Positions 32,508 to 41,795 of a stretch of DNA of 64,000 nucleotides are shown piece after piece. The notes under the pieces were generated by a model that saw only the letters and a program-made list of their open reading frames with translations, did not search any database and had not been told where the DNA came from. Source of the stretch: Sphingobium sp. (GTDB lineage: Bacteria; Pseudomonadota; Alphaproteobacteria; Sphingomonadales; Sphingomonadaceae). The position numbers and the translations under genes are program-made. Location: NCBI GenBank assembly GCA_003248935.1, contig QFQF01000011.1:60457-124456 (forward strand), written 5' to 3'. Within the stretch, counting starts at the first letter, position 1. Each line of letters starts with the position of its first letter.

Positions 32508-33080
32508 ATGGCCATGCCATCCCGCCACCGCAAAACCCGGCCCGCGCCGCCGCATCTGTGGCTGATGACCGACGAACGGGTGCCCGATGTCCGGCTGATC
32601 GCCGCCGTCCGCCGCCTGCCGCGCGGCGCGGGGATCGTCTTTCGGCACTATGCGCTGGCGGAGGATCGGCGGCGGGCGCTGTTCGATCGGCTGGCGAGAC
32701 TCGCAAGGGTACGTGATGTTACGCTGCTACTGGCGGACACGCCTGCCCGGGCACGGCAATGGGGTGCGGACGGCTGGCACGGACCGGCGGCATCCGCGCG
32801 GGGAAAGGAATACCGGCTGCACAGCATGGCCGTCCACGACGCTCGCGAACTGCGCGCTGCCCGGCGGGCGAACGCCGACCTGCTGTTCATTTCGCCGGTC
32901 CATCCCACGCATTCGCATCCGGACGCGGCGACACTTGGCCCGCGAGGTCTGTTGCGGCTGGCGCGGAAAGCGCAGGCGCCGGTGATCGCGCTGGGCGGGA
33001 TGACGGCGCTGCGCGCGCGGCCGCCGATGCGCGCGGGAATCCACGGCTGGGCCGCGATCGACGCACTTACGCGCGTTTAA
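32508..33080 (+). CDS. Thiamine phosphate synthase-like (TenI/ThiE fold) protein
   Basis: 190 residues of the ThiE/TenI TIM barrel: LWLMTDERVPD, ARQWGADGWHGP, SMAVHDARELRAARRANADLLFISPVHPTHSHPDAATLG and the phosphate-binding VIALGGM. Canonical ThiE joins HMP-PP and HET-P, but this protein is shorter and I cannot match every substrate residue, so it may be a TenI-like paralogue. ATG 32508 or 32514; the start region overlaps the divergent yggS start. Confidence 0.78.
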   Translation: MAMPSRHRKTRPAPPHLWLMTDERVPDVRLIAAVRRLPRGAGIVFRHYALAEDRRRALFDRLARLARVRDVTLLLADTPARARQWGADGWHGPAASARGKEYRLHSMAVHDARELRAARRANADLLFISPVHPTHSHPDAATLGPRGLLRLARKAQAPVIALGGMTALRARPPMRAGIHGWAAIDALTRV

Positions 33081-33144
33081 TACCTCTCCGGATTCGGGGA
33101 GACATCATCAATGTTGGAGAAGACGACCAGCCGCGCCGGCCGGA

Positions 33145-33873
33145 TCAGAACTTGAAGACGGTGCCGAGATAGACGGCCTGGCTGTCCTGCCGGTCGTCGG
33201 TCAGCGGCGCCAGACGGGCATTGGCCCCGCTGTAGCGCACACCTGCGGTCACGTTCAGGTTGCGGGTCAGCGAATAGGAGCTGCCCACGTCGATCGAGTA
33301 ATTGCGATCCGCCAGCGACGAAGTCGAGGCGCTCAGGTCATGATGCCCCTCGCTCGCCTGCACCGTGGTGCTGAAGCGGGTCTTCTTCGGCTTTTCAAGC
33401 GAGAAGCCCTTGGCGCTGTTCAGCGTGTCGGCGGCGATCGGGTCCAGTTCCTTCCGGCCGACCGATTCGGCTAGGGCGAACTTGCGCCAGCTCGGCGCGA
33501 CGTCGAGGCTGAAAGCCACCGGCGTGATGCCGACCGCCGGGATCGTCCGGTCGGTACGGACCGTGCCGACCTTCCCGTCGGCGCGGACGAGGACGGTGAC
33601 CGAACGCTGCCCGATCAACGAGCCGCTGGTCGGCGTGAAGCGGAAATTGGTGTGCCCCGCGCCAAGTGCAGCCTTCGCATAAGCGGCGGCGAGGCGGGGA
33701 TCCTTGGTGGTCGGAGTGAAGGACGAGATGCTGCCGAGCGCGACGAGCGACACCGGATTGTTCGCCCGCATCTCCGGCAGGTTCGCGCGCGATCCGATCG
33801 CCGGGGACAAAGCGAGGCCGACCGCGGCAATCGCCGCGCCCGTCAAAGCAATATGTCCCAACCATCTGGCCAT
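33145..33873 (-). CDS. Exported protein with C-terminal beta-barrel-like sequence, unknown
   Basis: 242 residues. A membrane segment or signal peptide (GHIALTGAAIAAVGLALSPAIG) is followed by a region conserved in pattern but unnamed to me, then alternating amphipathic strands (STTVQASEGHHDLSAS, NYSIDVGSSYSLTRNLNVTAGVRYSG) ending YLGTVFKF with a terminal Phe, as outer-membrane proteins do. It is too short for a full porin. The start is ATG 33873; ATG 33915 is an alternative. No function is claimed. Confidence 0.62.
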   Translation of the reverse strand: MARWLGHIALTGAAIAAVGLALSPAIGSRANLPEMRANNPVSLVALGSISSFTPTTKDPRLAAAYAKAALGAGHTNFRFTPTSGSLIGQRSVTVLVRADGKVGTVRTDRTIPAVGITPVAFSLDVAPSWRKFALAESVGRKELDPIAADTLNSAKGFSLEKPKKTRFSTTVQASEGHHDLSASTSSLADRNYSIDVGSSYSLTRNLNVTAGVRYSGANARLAPLTDDRQDSQAVYLGTVFKF

Positions 33874-34053
33874 CGCCGCGCCCCGAGTCTCTTCCCTGCT
33901 TATATGCTTGCGCATGCATATATCATTGCGGGCAAGCAAAAGGCCATAGGCCGGGGGCCGATTTCGACACGATTGTTGCACAGTTCCCACAGATTTCTTG
34001 CGTCGCGGCGGCGAACGGTCGATTCGCCCGCGCCGGGCGGTCAAAACACGCAC

Positions 34054-34081
34054 TTGCCCAACGCTCCATGCGGACTATAGA
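34054..34081 (+). promoter_or_regulatory. Promoter of the DUF3576 lipoprotein gene
   Basis: TTGCCC (34054-34059), 16 bases, TATAGA (34076-34081), 61 bases ahead of the ATG; a reasonable sigma-70-type match in a 269-base divergent gap. Confidence 0.5.
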
Positions 34082-34142
34082 TGCGGCTTCCGCTCCCATG
34101 TACGGGAGCCCCATGATCCAGGCTCCATATCTAAGGATTGCC

Positions 34143-34598
34143 ATGCCGCGCCGCTTCCGTCTCCACCATGCCGCCGCCGCGATCGCCCTGTCGGGCGCCC
34201 TGATGCTCGGCGCATGCGCATCCTCGAAGAAGGAGCGGCCCAAGGCCGACCTCGCCGCGTCGAAGATCACGCAGATCGGCGTCAACAGCTATCTGTGGCG
34301 CGCGACGCTCGACACCCTCTCCTTCATGCCGCTGGTGCAGACCGACTCCAACGGCGGCGTGATCGTCACCGACTGGTACGCCAACCCCAATACACCGACT
34401 GAGCGGATGAAGCTGACGGTGTCCATCCTCGATCAGGATCTGCGCGCGGATGCGCTGCGCGTCGCCGCCAGCCGACAGGTGAACCAGAACGGCCAGTGGG
34501 TCGACGCCCCGGTTCAGGCCGCGACGGTGCAGAAGCTGGAGGAGATCATCCTGACCAAGGCGCGCGACCTGCGCCGCTCCGCCATCGGCGAGGGCTGA
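34143..34598 (+). CDS. DUF3576 family lipoprotein
   Basis: 151 residues: signal peptide with lipobox LGAC (Cys24 or so), then KITQIGVNSYLWRATLDTLSFMPLVQTDSNGGVIVTDWY, the core of DUF3576, an alphaproteobacterial family of unknown function. AAGGATTGCC before ATG 34143 supports this start over 34068. It lies 113 bases upstream of leuS in the same direction, and this pairing is common in alphaproteobacteria. Confidence 0.87.
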   Translation: MPRRFRLHHAAAAIALSGALMLGACASSKKERPKADLAASKITQIGVNSYLWRATLDTLSFMPLVQTDSNGGVIVTDWYANPNTPTERMKLTVSILDQDLRADALRVAASRQVNQNGQWVDAPVQAATVQKLEEIILTKARDLRRSAIGEG

Positions 34599-34634
34599 CA
34601 CCCAATCCTTCGTTCCGCCCGGGTGCCCGGCGTG

Positions 34635-34662
34635 CCCGAAACCCGTGGCCCGAAACCCGTGG
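34635..34662 (+). repeat. Perfect 14-bp tandem repeat in the leuS leader
   Basis: CCCGAAACCCGTGG occurs twice in tandem and a third copy begins (CCCG). It lies 50-77 bases before leuS and after the DUF3576 stop. No role known. Confidence 0.8.
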
Positions 34663-34711
34663 CCCGCACTCCCGGGGCTCCACCGGGCGAACGGATAAAG
34701 AAGGACGTTGC

Positions 34712-37222
34712 ATGCAAAGGCGCTTCAACCCGCTCGAGGCCGATGCCCGCTGGCAGAAGGTCTGGGACGAGAAGCAGACATTTCGCGCGTCGGACGACAG
34801 CGCGAAGCCCCGCTCCTATGTGCTGGAGATGTTCCCCTATCCGTCCGGGCGCATCCATATCGGCCATGTCCGCAATTATTCGATGGGCGACGTGCTGGCA
34901 CGCTTCCGCCGGATGACGGGGCATGAGGTGCTGCATCCGATGGGCTGGGACGCCTTCGGCATGCCGGCCGAGAATGCGGCGATGGAGAAGAAGGTCCATC
35001 CGGGCAAATGGACCTACGAGAATATCGCCAACATGAAGGCGCAGCTCAAGAAACTGGGCTTTGCGCTGGACTGGAGCCGCGAACTCGCGACCTGCCATCC
35101 CGATTATTACGGCCATGAGCAGGCGCTGTTCCTCGACCTCTATGCGGCGAGCCTCGTCTATCGCAAGGAAAGCGCGGTCAACTGGGATCCGGTCGACATG
35201 ACCGTGCTCGCCAACGAGCAGGTGATCGACGGACGCGGCTGGCGATCCGGCGCGCTGGTCGAAAAGCGCAAGCTGTCCCAGTGGTTCCTGAAGATCACCG
35301 ACTTTGCCGATGAGCTGGTCGAGGGGCTGGGCACGCTCGACCACTGGCCCGACAAGGTCCGCCTGATGCAGGAGAACTGGATCGGCAAGTCGGTCGGCCT
35401 GCAATTCCGGTTCAGCCCGGTCGCGCCGTTCGACAGCGACATCGAGGTCTATTCGACCCGGCCCGACACGATCTTCGGCGCCAGCTTCGTCGCCATCGCC
35501 GCCGACCATCCGGTCGCACAGAGAGTCGCGGCCGGCAATGCCGACGCCGACGCCTTCATCGAGCTGTGCAAGGCCGGCGGCACCACCGCAGCCGAACTGG
35601 AAACCGCCGAAAAGCTGGGCTTTGATACCGGCCTGTCGGTCGCGCATCCGTTCGACCCGGACTGGCACCTGCCCGTCTTCATCGCCAATTTCGTGCTGAT
35701 GGACTATGGCACCGGCGCGGTCATGGGCGTGCCTGCCCACGATCAGCGCGACCTTGATTTCGCCCGCAAGTACATGCTGCCCGTCGAGCGCGTCGTCGCG
35801 CCGGAAGGCGATGTCGCGCCGATCCAGAACGAGGCCTATACCGGTCCCGGCAGACTGGTGAACAGCCGCTTCCTGGACGGCATGACCGTGGAGGACGCCA
35901 AGGCGGCCGTCATCGCGCGGGCAGAGGGCAAAGGCTGGGGTGCGGGCAAGACGGTGTTCCGCCTGCGCGACTGGGGTGTTTCCCGCCAGCGCTACTGGGG
36001 CACGCCGATCCCGATCATCCACTGCGAGGGCTGCGGCCCGGTGGGCGTTCCGAAGGACCAGCTTCCGGTCATCCTGCCCGAGGACGTCAGCTTCGACATT
36101 CCCGGCAACCCGCTCGACCGGCACCCGACCTGGAAGCATGTCGACTGCCCGTCCTGCGGCAAGCCCGCCCGGCGCGAGACCGACACGCTCGACACCTTCG
36201 TCGATTCAAGCTGGTACTTCATCCGCTTCGCCAGCCAGCCCAAGGACAAGCCGTTCGACCGCGAGACGGTCGAGAAGTGGATGCCCGTCGGCCAGTATAT
36301 CGGCGGCGTAGAGCATGCGATCCTGCACCTGCTCTATGCCCGCTTCTGGACCCGCGCGCTGACCCGCATCGGCAAACTCGACATTGCCGAGCCGTTCACC
36401 GGCCTGTTCACGCAGGGCATGGTGACGCACGAAACCTACAAGGCCGGTGACGGCAGCTGGCTCTCGCCGCAGGAGGTCCGCAAGAACGGCGACGACTGGA
36501 TTCACATCGAAAGCGGCGCGCCGGTCACCACCGGCCGCGTCGAGAAGATGTCGAAGTCCAAGAAGAACGTCGTCGATCCCGACGATATCATCGCCCAGTA
36601 CGGTGCCGACGCCGTCCGCTGGTTCATGCTGTCGGACTCGCCGCCCGAACGCGACCTGCCCTGGACCGAGGCGGGCATCGAGGGAAGCTGGCGCTTCGTT
36701 AACCGCGTCTGGCGCCTGTTCGGCGACGCCGATGCGGGCGCACAGGGCGAGGACAAGGCGCTCGACCGCAAGCTGGCCCAGACCATCGACGGCGTTGCGA
36801 AGGACATCGAGGCGCTCGGCTTCAACAAGGCCGTCGCGAAGATCTACGAACTGACCAACGCAATCGAGAAGGCGAAGCCGTCGGCCAGCCGCACGGCGGC
36901 GATCCGCACGCTTGCCCTGCTGGTCGCGCCGATGACGCCGCACCTGGCCGAGGAAGGCTGGTCCGAAATGGGCGGCGAGGGCCTGATCGCCGAGGCCGCC
37001 TGGCCCGCCGTCGACCCCGCGCTGCTGGTCGAGGACGAGGTGACGATCGCCGTTCAGGTGATGGGCAAGCTGCGCGACACGATCACCGTGCCGAAGGGAA
37101 CGGCGAAGGACCAGCTGGAGAAGCTGGCGCTGGAAGCGCCCAACGTGCTGCGGACACTGGATGGCGCGACCCCGAAGAAAGTGATTGTGGTGCCCGACCG
37201 TTTGGTCAATCTGGTGATATGA
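34712..37222 (+). CDS. leuS: Leucyl-tRNA synthetase
   Basis: Class I synthetase charging tRNA-Leu. 836 residues: FPYPSGRIHIGHVRNYS with the HIGH motif (HIGH at about 49-52), the CP1 editing domain (FVAIAADHPVAQ, MGVPAHDQRDLDFA), zinc-like Cys pairs (CEGCG, CPSCG), and EKMSKSKKN. AAAGAAGGACG precedes ATG 34712. It is the first gene of leuS-lptE-holA; the ATGA overlap with lptE couples translation. Confidence 0.97.
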   Translation: MQRRFNPLEADARWQKVWDEKQTFRASDDSAKPRSYVLEMFPYPSGRIHIGHVRNYSMGDVLARFRRMTGHEVLHPMGWDAFGMPAENAAMEKKVHPGKWTYENIANMKAQLKKLGFALDWSRELATCHPDYYGHEQALFLDLYAASLVYRKESAVNWDPVDMTVLANEQVIDGRGWRSGALVEKRKLSQWFLKITDFADELVEGLGTLDHWPDKVRLMQENWIGKSVGLQFRFSPVAPFDSDIEVYSTRPDTIFGASFVAIAADHPVAQRVAAGNADADAFIELCKAGGTTAAELETAEKLGFDTGLSVAHPFDPDWHLPVFIANFVLMDYGTGAVMGVPAHDQRDLDFARKYMLPVERVVAPEGDVAPIQNEAYTGPGRLVNSRFLDGMTVEDAKAAVIARAEGKGWGAGKTVFRLRDWGVSRQRYWGTPIPIIHCEGCGPVGVPKDQLPVILPEDVSFDIPGNPLDRHPTWKHVDCPSCGKPARRETDTLDTFVDSSWYFIRFASQPKDKPFDRETVEKWMPVGQYIGGVEHAILHLLYARFWTRALTRIGKLDIAEPFTGLFTQGMVTHETYKAGDGSWLSPQEVRKNGDDWIHIESGAPVTTGRVEKMSKSKKNVVDPDDIIAQYGADAVRWFMLSDSPPERDLPWTEAGIEGSWRFVNRVWRLFGDADAGAQGEDKALDRKLAQTIDGVAKDIEALGFNKAVAKIYELTNAIEKAKPSASRTAAIRTLALLVAPMTPHLAEEGWSEMGGEGLIAEAAWPAVDPALLVEDEVTIAVQVMGKLRDTITVPKGTAKDQLEKLALEAPNVLRTLDGATPKKVIVVPDRLVNLVI

Positions 37223-37770
37223 TGCGCAAGGCCGCCTCCATCCTGCCGCTGTCCGCCATACTTGCCGGAGCGCTTGCGCTGTCGGGCTGCGGCCTGCGAC
37301 CGGTCTATGGCGGCGGCACGCATGGCGCGGTGTCCCGGAACATCGGCCATGTCGAAGTGGCGGATATCGAGGGCAAGGCCGGGTGGCTGATGCGCAATGC
37401 GCTCAATGACCGTCTGGCGGCGGTCGGCAACGGTGATGGCCCCCGCTATCGGCTGGTGGTGAAGCTGGACGACCAGATTCAGGGGTTCGGCGTGCGTGCG
37501 GACGACACGGTGACGCGCGAGCGGCGCACGCTGCGCGCCCGTTACCAGCTGATCGACGACGCGACCGGCACGCAGGTCATCGACGACACCGCCGGGTCCG
37601 ACGCGGGCATCGACGTGGTCAGCAGCGAATATGCGACGATCGCGGCCGAGGATACGGCGCTCGAACGCCTGTCACAGATCGTCGCCGACCAGATCGTTTC
37701 GCGCCTCGCCCTCTTCGCCCGACAGGGAGATGCGCCGGGCGTCAACCGGAGTGACAGGGCGCAGCCGTGA
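37219..37770 (+). CDS. lptE: LPS assembly lipoprotein LptE
   Basis: Outer-membrane lipoprotein that plugs the LptD barrel. 183 residues with lipobox LSGC (Cys24) and GLRPVYGG after it, the alphaproteobacterial LptE hallmark, then VEVADIEGKAGWLMRNALNDRL. The leuS-lptE-holA order is widespread in proteobacteria and confirms the call. Overlaps leuS and holA by 4 bases each. Confidence 0.92.
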   Translation: MMRKAASILPLSAILAGALALSGCGLRPVYGGGTHGAVSRNIGHVEVADIEGKAGWLMRNALNDRLAAVGNGDGPRYRLVVKLDDQIQGFGVRADDTVTRERRTLRARYQLIDDATGTQVIDDTAGSDAGIDVVSSEYATIAAEDTALERLSQIVADQIVSRLALFARQGDAPGVNRSDRAQP

Positions 37771-38801
37771 AGGCCAACCGCGCGCAGGCGGAAAAGGCGC
37801 TGGACGCGCCATCTGCCGACATCCGCTTCTACCTGCTCTACGGCCCCGACGAGGCGGGCAGCGCGGCGCTCGCCAAGCGGCTGGAACGGGCAATGGGACA
37901 GAATGCCGAGCGCATCGACCTCGACATCGGCACACTGCGCGCCGACCCCGCCCGCCTTGCCGACGAGGCCGCGGCGCTGTCCATGTTCGGCGACAAGCGC
38001 TGGATCCGGATCATGCCCGCCACCGACGAGGCGCTTGCCGCATGCGAGGCGCTGCTGGAGGCGCCCCAGGCGGGCAATCCCGTCGTCCTGATCGCCGGGG
38101 CGCTCAAGAGCAGTTCGAAGCTGGTCAAGCTGGCGCTGGACAGCAAGGCGGCCATGGCCTGCATCAACTATGTGCCCGACGGGCGCGACGCGGAACAGAT
38201 CGCCGTGGCGATCGCCCGCGACGTCGGCCTGCGTCTGCCGCCCGAACTGGCCCGGCGGATTTCGGAAGGCTGCGGCGGCGACCGGGCGGTCATGGCGCAG
38301 GAGATCGAAAAGCTCTGCCTCTATCTCGACGCCGGCCCGGACCGGCCGATGGAGGTCGACGCCGAGGCGCTGAACGCCATATCCGCCGGGGGCGGGGAGG
38401 ACGATATGGGCGCGCTGGTCAACGCGGTGCTCGGCGGCGACCTGAAGGGCATGCGGCGGCAACTGGCCGCGATCGAGGCGAACGCCACCAACATGGGTTC
38501 CGTCCTGCGACCGCTTCAGGGCCGGGCGGTGCTGCTGGCGCAGATACGCGCCGATTTCGACCGGTCCGGACGGCTGGAGGCGGCGATGGATTCCGCCGGC
38601 AAGGCCGTGTTCTGGAAGGACAAGGGCGCGGTGCAGCGGCAGGTGAGCCTGTGGGATGCGCCCTCGATCGCGCGGGTCATCCGGCGCCTGGGCGCAGCCG
38701 AACGGGCCAGCCGTTCCAGCCGCAATGCGGGCGACGTGCTGGTGACGCAGGAGCTGTTCACGATCACGCGGCAGGCCGCGCGCGGCCGCCAGCGCGCCTG
38801 A
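37767..38801 (+). CDS. holA: DNA polymerase III subunit delta
   Basis: Clamp-loader subunit that opens the beta sliding clamp. 344 residues with the AAA+-related pattern FYLLYGPDEAGSAALAKRL near the N-terminus, ALSMFGDKRWIRI, and the C-terminal collar helices (VLRPLQGRAVLLAQIR). Start GTG 37767 overlaps the lptE stop. Downstream gap of 114 bases to the PBP gene. Confidence 0.93.
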   Translation: MKANRAQAEKALDAPSADIRFYLLYGPDEAGSAALAKRLERAMGQNAERIDLDIGTLRADPARLADEAAALSMFGDKRWIRIMPATDEALAACEALLEAPQAGNPVVLIAGALKSSSKLVKLALDSKAAMACINYVPDGRDAEQIAVAIARDVGLRLPPELARRISEGCGGDRAVMAQEIEKLCLYLDAGPDRPMEVDAEALNAISAGGGEDDMGALVNAVLGGDLKGMRRQLAAIEANATNMGSVLRPLQGRAVLLAQIRADFDRSGRLEAAMDSAGKAVFWKDKGAVQRQVSLWDAPSIARVIRRLGAAERASRSSRNAGDVLVTQELFTITRQAARGRQRA

Positions 38802-38915
38802 TTTCCGCCCGCGTGCCTGCCCGGCACCGGCTGCCCCGCCAAACTGCTCATTCAGCCCCCGTAAAGCGCCGTTCCGCTTGTAGGAGCACGCGTTAGCGCG
38901 TATCCGGCGGCGAGC

Positions 38916-41021
38916 ATGGCAAAAGCGGGCAAGAAGAAATCCTCATCGGGTGGCGGCGGTACGTCTGCGGCGCGTCGCTGGTTCATCCGCCTCCTCAAGA
39001 TCGGCGGCCTCGCCATCGCGGGCGGCCTGATCGCGGTGGTCGTGGCGGTGGTCATCGCCATGCAGTCCCTCCCAAACTACGACGCGCTCAAATCGTCCCC
39101 CAACGGCCAGATGATCCGCATCCACGCGGCCGACGGATCGGTCATCGTGTCTATGGGCCCCAGTTTCGGCCGCTGGGTATCCTACAGACAGATCCCGCAG
39201 GTCATGGTCGACGCCATGGTCTCGACCGAGGACAAGCGCTTCTACCTCCACCCCGGCGTCGACCCGATCGGCCTCGCCCGCGCCACATGGTTCGCGCTGG
39301 AGAATCGCGGCACGGGGCGCCGGATGCAGGGCGCGTCGACGATCACGCAGCAGGTCACGCGCAACATCTTCCTGAACAACAGCTACACCTTCGGCCGGAA
39401 GATACGGGAAATGGTGCTCGCGCTGGCGCTGGAGCGCAAGTTCAGCAAGGAGCAGATCCTCGAGCTCTACCTCAACAAGGTGTATTTCGGCGGCGGCGCA
39501 TACGGCATCGACGCCGCCAGCCGCAAATTCTTCGGCCATCCGGCGAACACGCTGGACCTGCCCGAAGCCGCGATCATCGCCGGGCTGGTCAAGGCACCAT
39601 CGAGCTATTCGCCGACAGCCGACGCGGACGCCGCGATCGGCCGCGCGGGCGTCGTCCTCGACCTGATGCGCGAGAACGGCAAGATCACCGATGCACAGAA
39701 GGCAAGCGCCAACGTGCGCGCGGTCAAGCTGGCGCCGGAGCCGCCGCAGAACAGCGTTCGCTACTTCACCGACTGGGCCCTGCCGCAGCTCGAGACGCTG
39801 ATCGACGAGCCCAACGAGCCGCTGGAAGTCTACACGACCATCGACCTGCCGATGCAGCGGGCCGCCACCGCCGCGATCAAGGCGAACGCGCCCGGCGGCA
39901 CGCAGGGCGCGCTCGTCTCGCTGGATCGCGACGGCGCGGTGCGCGCGATGGTCGGCGGCCTTGACTACGTCACCTCCAACTACAACCGCGCGACGCAGGC
40001 GACGCGCCAGCCGGGTTCCGCCTTCAAGCTGTTCGTCTACATGGCCGCGCTGGAGGGCGGATATACGCCGGAGACAGCCGTCACCGACGAGCCGGTGACG
40101 ATCAACGGCTGGTCGCCGCGCAACAGCTCCCGCCGCTATTCCGGGCAGATCGATGTCCGCACCGCCTTCGCCTATTCGATCAACACCATCGCAGCGAAGC
40201 TGGGCGTCGAGGTCGGCTTTGCGACGGTCGCCGACATGGCCCGCCGCTTCGGCATCACGACGCCGGTCTCCACCCATCCGTCGATGGTGCTGGGCACCAG
40301 TGACGTGCGCCTGATCGACATGACCCGCGCCTTCGCCTCCGTCGCGCGCAAGGGCGTGGCGGTGACCCCCTATGGCATCACCAAGGTGACGACCGCTGAC
40401 GGCCGCCTGCTTTACCAGCACAAGGACGACACCAGCCGCGTGCTGGTCGCCCCGTGGGTCGCGGCGGGCATCACTGACCTGCTCCAGACCGCGGTCAACA
40501 CCGGCACGGGCAAGGCGGCGCAGATCGGCCGTCCGGTGGCGGGCAAGACCGGCACCACCAGCAGCAACAAGGATGGCTGGTTCCTGGGCTTCTCCAGCGG
40601 CCTGACCACCGGCGTCTGGATGGGACGCGACGACGCCCGTACCGTCGGCGGCCTCCAGGGCGGCCGCGCACCGGCGCAGGCCTTCTCCCAGTTCATGCGC
40701 ATCGCCGTCGCCAAGCGGCCGGTCGAGCAGTTCGAAACGGAGGTCACGCTCCCCGAATATGAGCTGGAACCGGACGACGAAGCCTATTTCAATCAGCCCG
40801 ATAACGGCCAGTTCGTCGACGAGAACGGCATGCCGATCGAGCGCGATACGCCGCCGTCACGCGACGATTCCCGGCAGGACAGCAGCGACCCGGCCGACAG
40901 CACGGATGGCCGCGCCTATGAGGCACCGGCGCGGATCGACCAGAGGTGGATCGACAACGTGCTGGGCCGGGAAACGAAGAAGCCGGCCAACCAGCGGCCG
41001 AGCCAGAACAACCCGAACTGA
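38916..41021 (+). CDS. Class A penicillin-binding protein (PBP1a type)
   Basis: Bifunctional peptidoglycan glycosyltransferase/transpeptidase. 701 residues: basic N-tail, one membrane segment (about 27-50), the GT51 domain with catalytic Glu in STEDKRFYLHPGVDP and GASTITQQVTRN, then the transpeptidase with SxxK (GSAFKLF), SxN (YSINTIAAK) and KTG (AGKTGTTSS). The C-terminus is acidic and disordered (about 620-701). It is shorter than E. coli PBP1a (850), lacking the OB-type insertion. The stop codon lies at the start of a 15-bp tandem repeat. Confidence 0.94.
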   Translation: MAKAGKKKSSSGGGGTSAARRWFIRLLKIGGLAIAGGLIAVVVAVVIAMQSLPNYDALKSSPNGQMIRIHAADGSVIVSMGPSFGRWVSYRQIPQVMVDAMVSTEDKRFYLHPGVDPIGLARATWFALENRGTGRRMQGASTITQQVTRNIFLNNSYTFGRKIREMVLALALERKFSKEQILELYLNKVYFGGGAYGIDAASRKFFGHPANTLDLPEAAIIAGLVKAPSSYSPTADADAAIGRAGVVLDLMRENGKITDAQKASANVRAVKLAPEPPQNSVRYFTDWALPQLETLIDEPNEPLEVYTTIDLPMQRAATAAIKANAPGGTQGALVSLDRDGAVRAMVGGLDYVTSNYNRATQATRQPGSAFKLFVYMAALEGGYTPETAVTDEPVTINGWSPRNSSRRYSGQIDVRTAFAYSINTIAAKLGVEVGFATVADMARRFGITTPVSTHPSMVLGTSDVRLIDMTRAFASVARKGVAVTPYGITKVTTADGRLLYQHKDDTSRVLVAPWVAAGITDLLQTAVNTGTGKAAQIGRPVAGKTGTTSSNKDGWFLGFSSGLTTGVWMGRDDARTVGGLQGGRAPAQAFSQFMRIAVAKRPVEQFETEVTLPEYELEPDDEAYFNQPDNGQFVDENGMPIERDTPPSRDDSRQDSSDPADSTDGRAYEAPARIDQRWIDNVLGRETKKPANQRPSQNNPN

Positions 41022-41062
41022 ACCAGCGCGCACTGAACCAGCCCGCACTGGGCCAGCCTGAA
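41018..41062 (+). repeat. Three imperfect 15-bp repeats at the PBP stop codon
   Basis: CTGAACCAGCGCGCA, CTGAACCAGCCCGCA, CTGGGCCAGCCTGAA in tandem; the TGA of the PBP gene is in the first unit. The unit equals five codons, so a frameshift would extend the protein in a repeated pattern. Confidence 0.7.
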
Positions 41063-41087
41063 CTGTGCCATCGAAGGCCCGATGCGT

Positions 41088-41795
41088 TCAGGCCGTGATC
41101 CGGTGCAGTCCCGCGCCATGTTCGCGCAGCCACTGGCGGGCAGGGGCGGGGTCCGTACCCAGCAGGCGGGCATGTTCGGCATGGAAGGCCGGGCTGTGGT
41201 CCATATGGATCAGATGGGCGAGTTCGTGCGCGACCGTCGCCAGCCGTACCTCGGGCGGGGCAAGGATCAGCCGCCAGCTGTAGCGGATCATCCCCGATGA
41301 CGAGCAACTGCCCCAGCGCGAGCGCGGATCGCCGATACCGACCGCGCGCAGGGGCAGGGCGAACCGATCCGCCAGCATACGGCTTTCGGAATCCAGTGTC
41401 CCCCGCGCCTCGGCCTTCAGCCAGCGGAGCACCCGGGCGCCAACCGATTCCGCCGCGCCGCCCACCCGCAGGATGTCACCGTCGAGCCGGATGCGGCGCG
41501 ACGCCGTGGCGCTCCAGGCGATGGTGACGGGGCGCCCGGCAAAGGGAAAGACCGCCCCGTTGGTCAGCAGGATCAGCGGCGGCGTGGTATCGAGCCGGGC
41601 GCGAATCCACGCCTCCTGCCCCTGCGCCCAGCCCAGCGCCTTGCGCAGGCTGGCACGCGCGGGCATCGACAGGCGTACCGCACCCGTCGTGTCCACCGTC
41701 AGCCGGTAGTTACGCGCGCGGGGCGACCGCAGGATGCGCACCGGGACGGCGCGATCGCCGACCTGCAGCTCCGCATCAAAGTTCGCGTTCGACAA
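41088..41795 (-). CDS. YgjP-type M48 metallopeptidase family protein
   Basis: 235 residues with the zinc motif HELAHLIHMDHS (HExxH plus third His) and the family block RSRWGSCSSSGMIRYSWRLILAP. Family members are soluble DUF45 proteins; substrates are unknown. Start overlaps the end of the ycgN-like gene by 20 bases, so it is the third gene of a sco-ycgN-ygjP unit. Confidence 0.9.
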   Translation of the reverse strand: MSNANFDAELQVGDRAVPVRILRSPRARNYRLTVDTTGAVRLSMPARASLRKALGWAQGQEAWIRARLDTTPPLILLTNGAVFPFAGRPVTIAWSATASRRIRLDGDILRVGGAAESVGARVLRWLKAEARGTLDSESRMLADRFALPLRAVGIGDPRSRWGSCSSSGMIRYSWRLILAPPEVRLATVAHELAHLIHMDHSPAFHAEHARLLGTDPAPARQWLREHGAGLHRITA

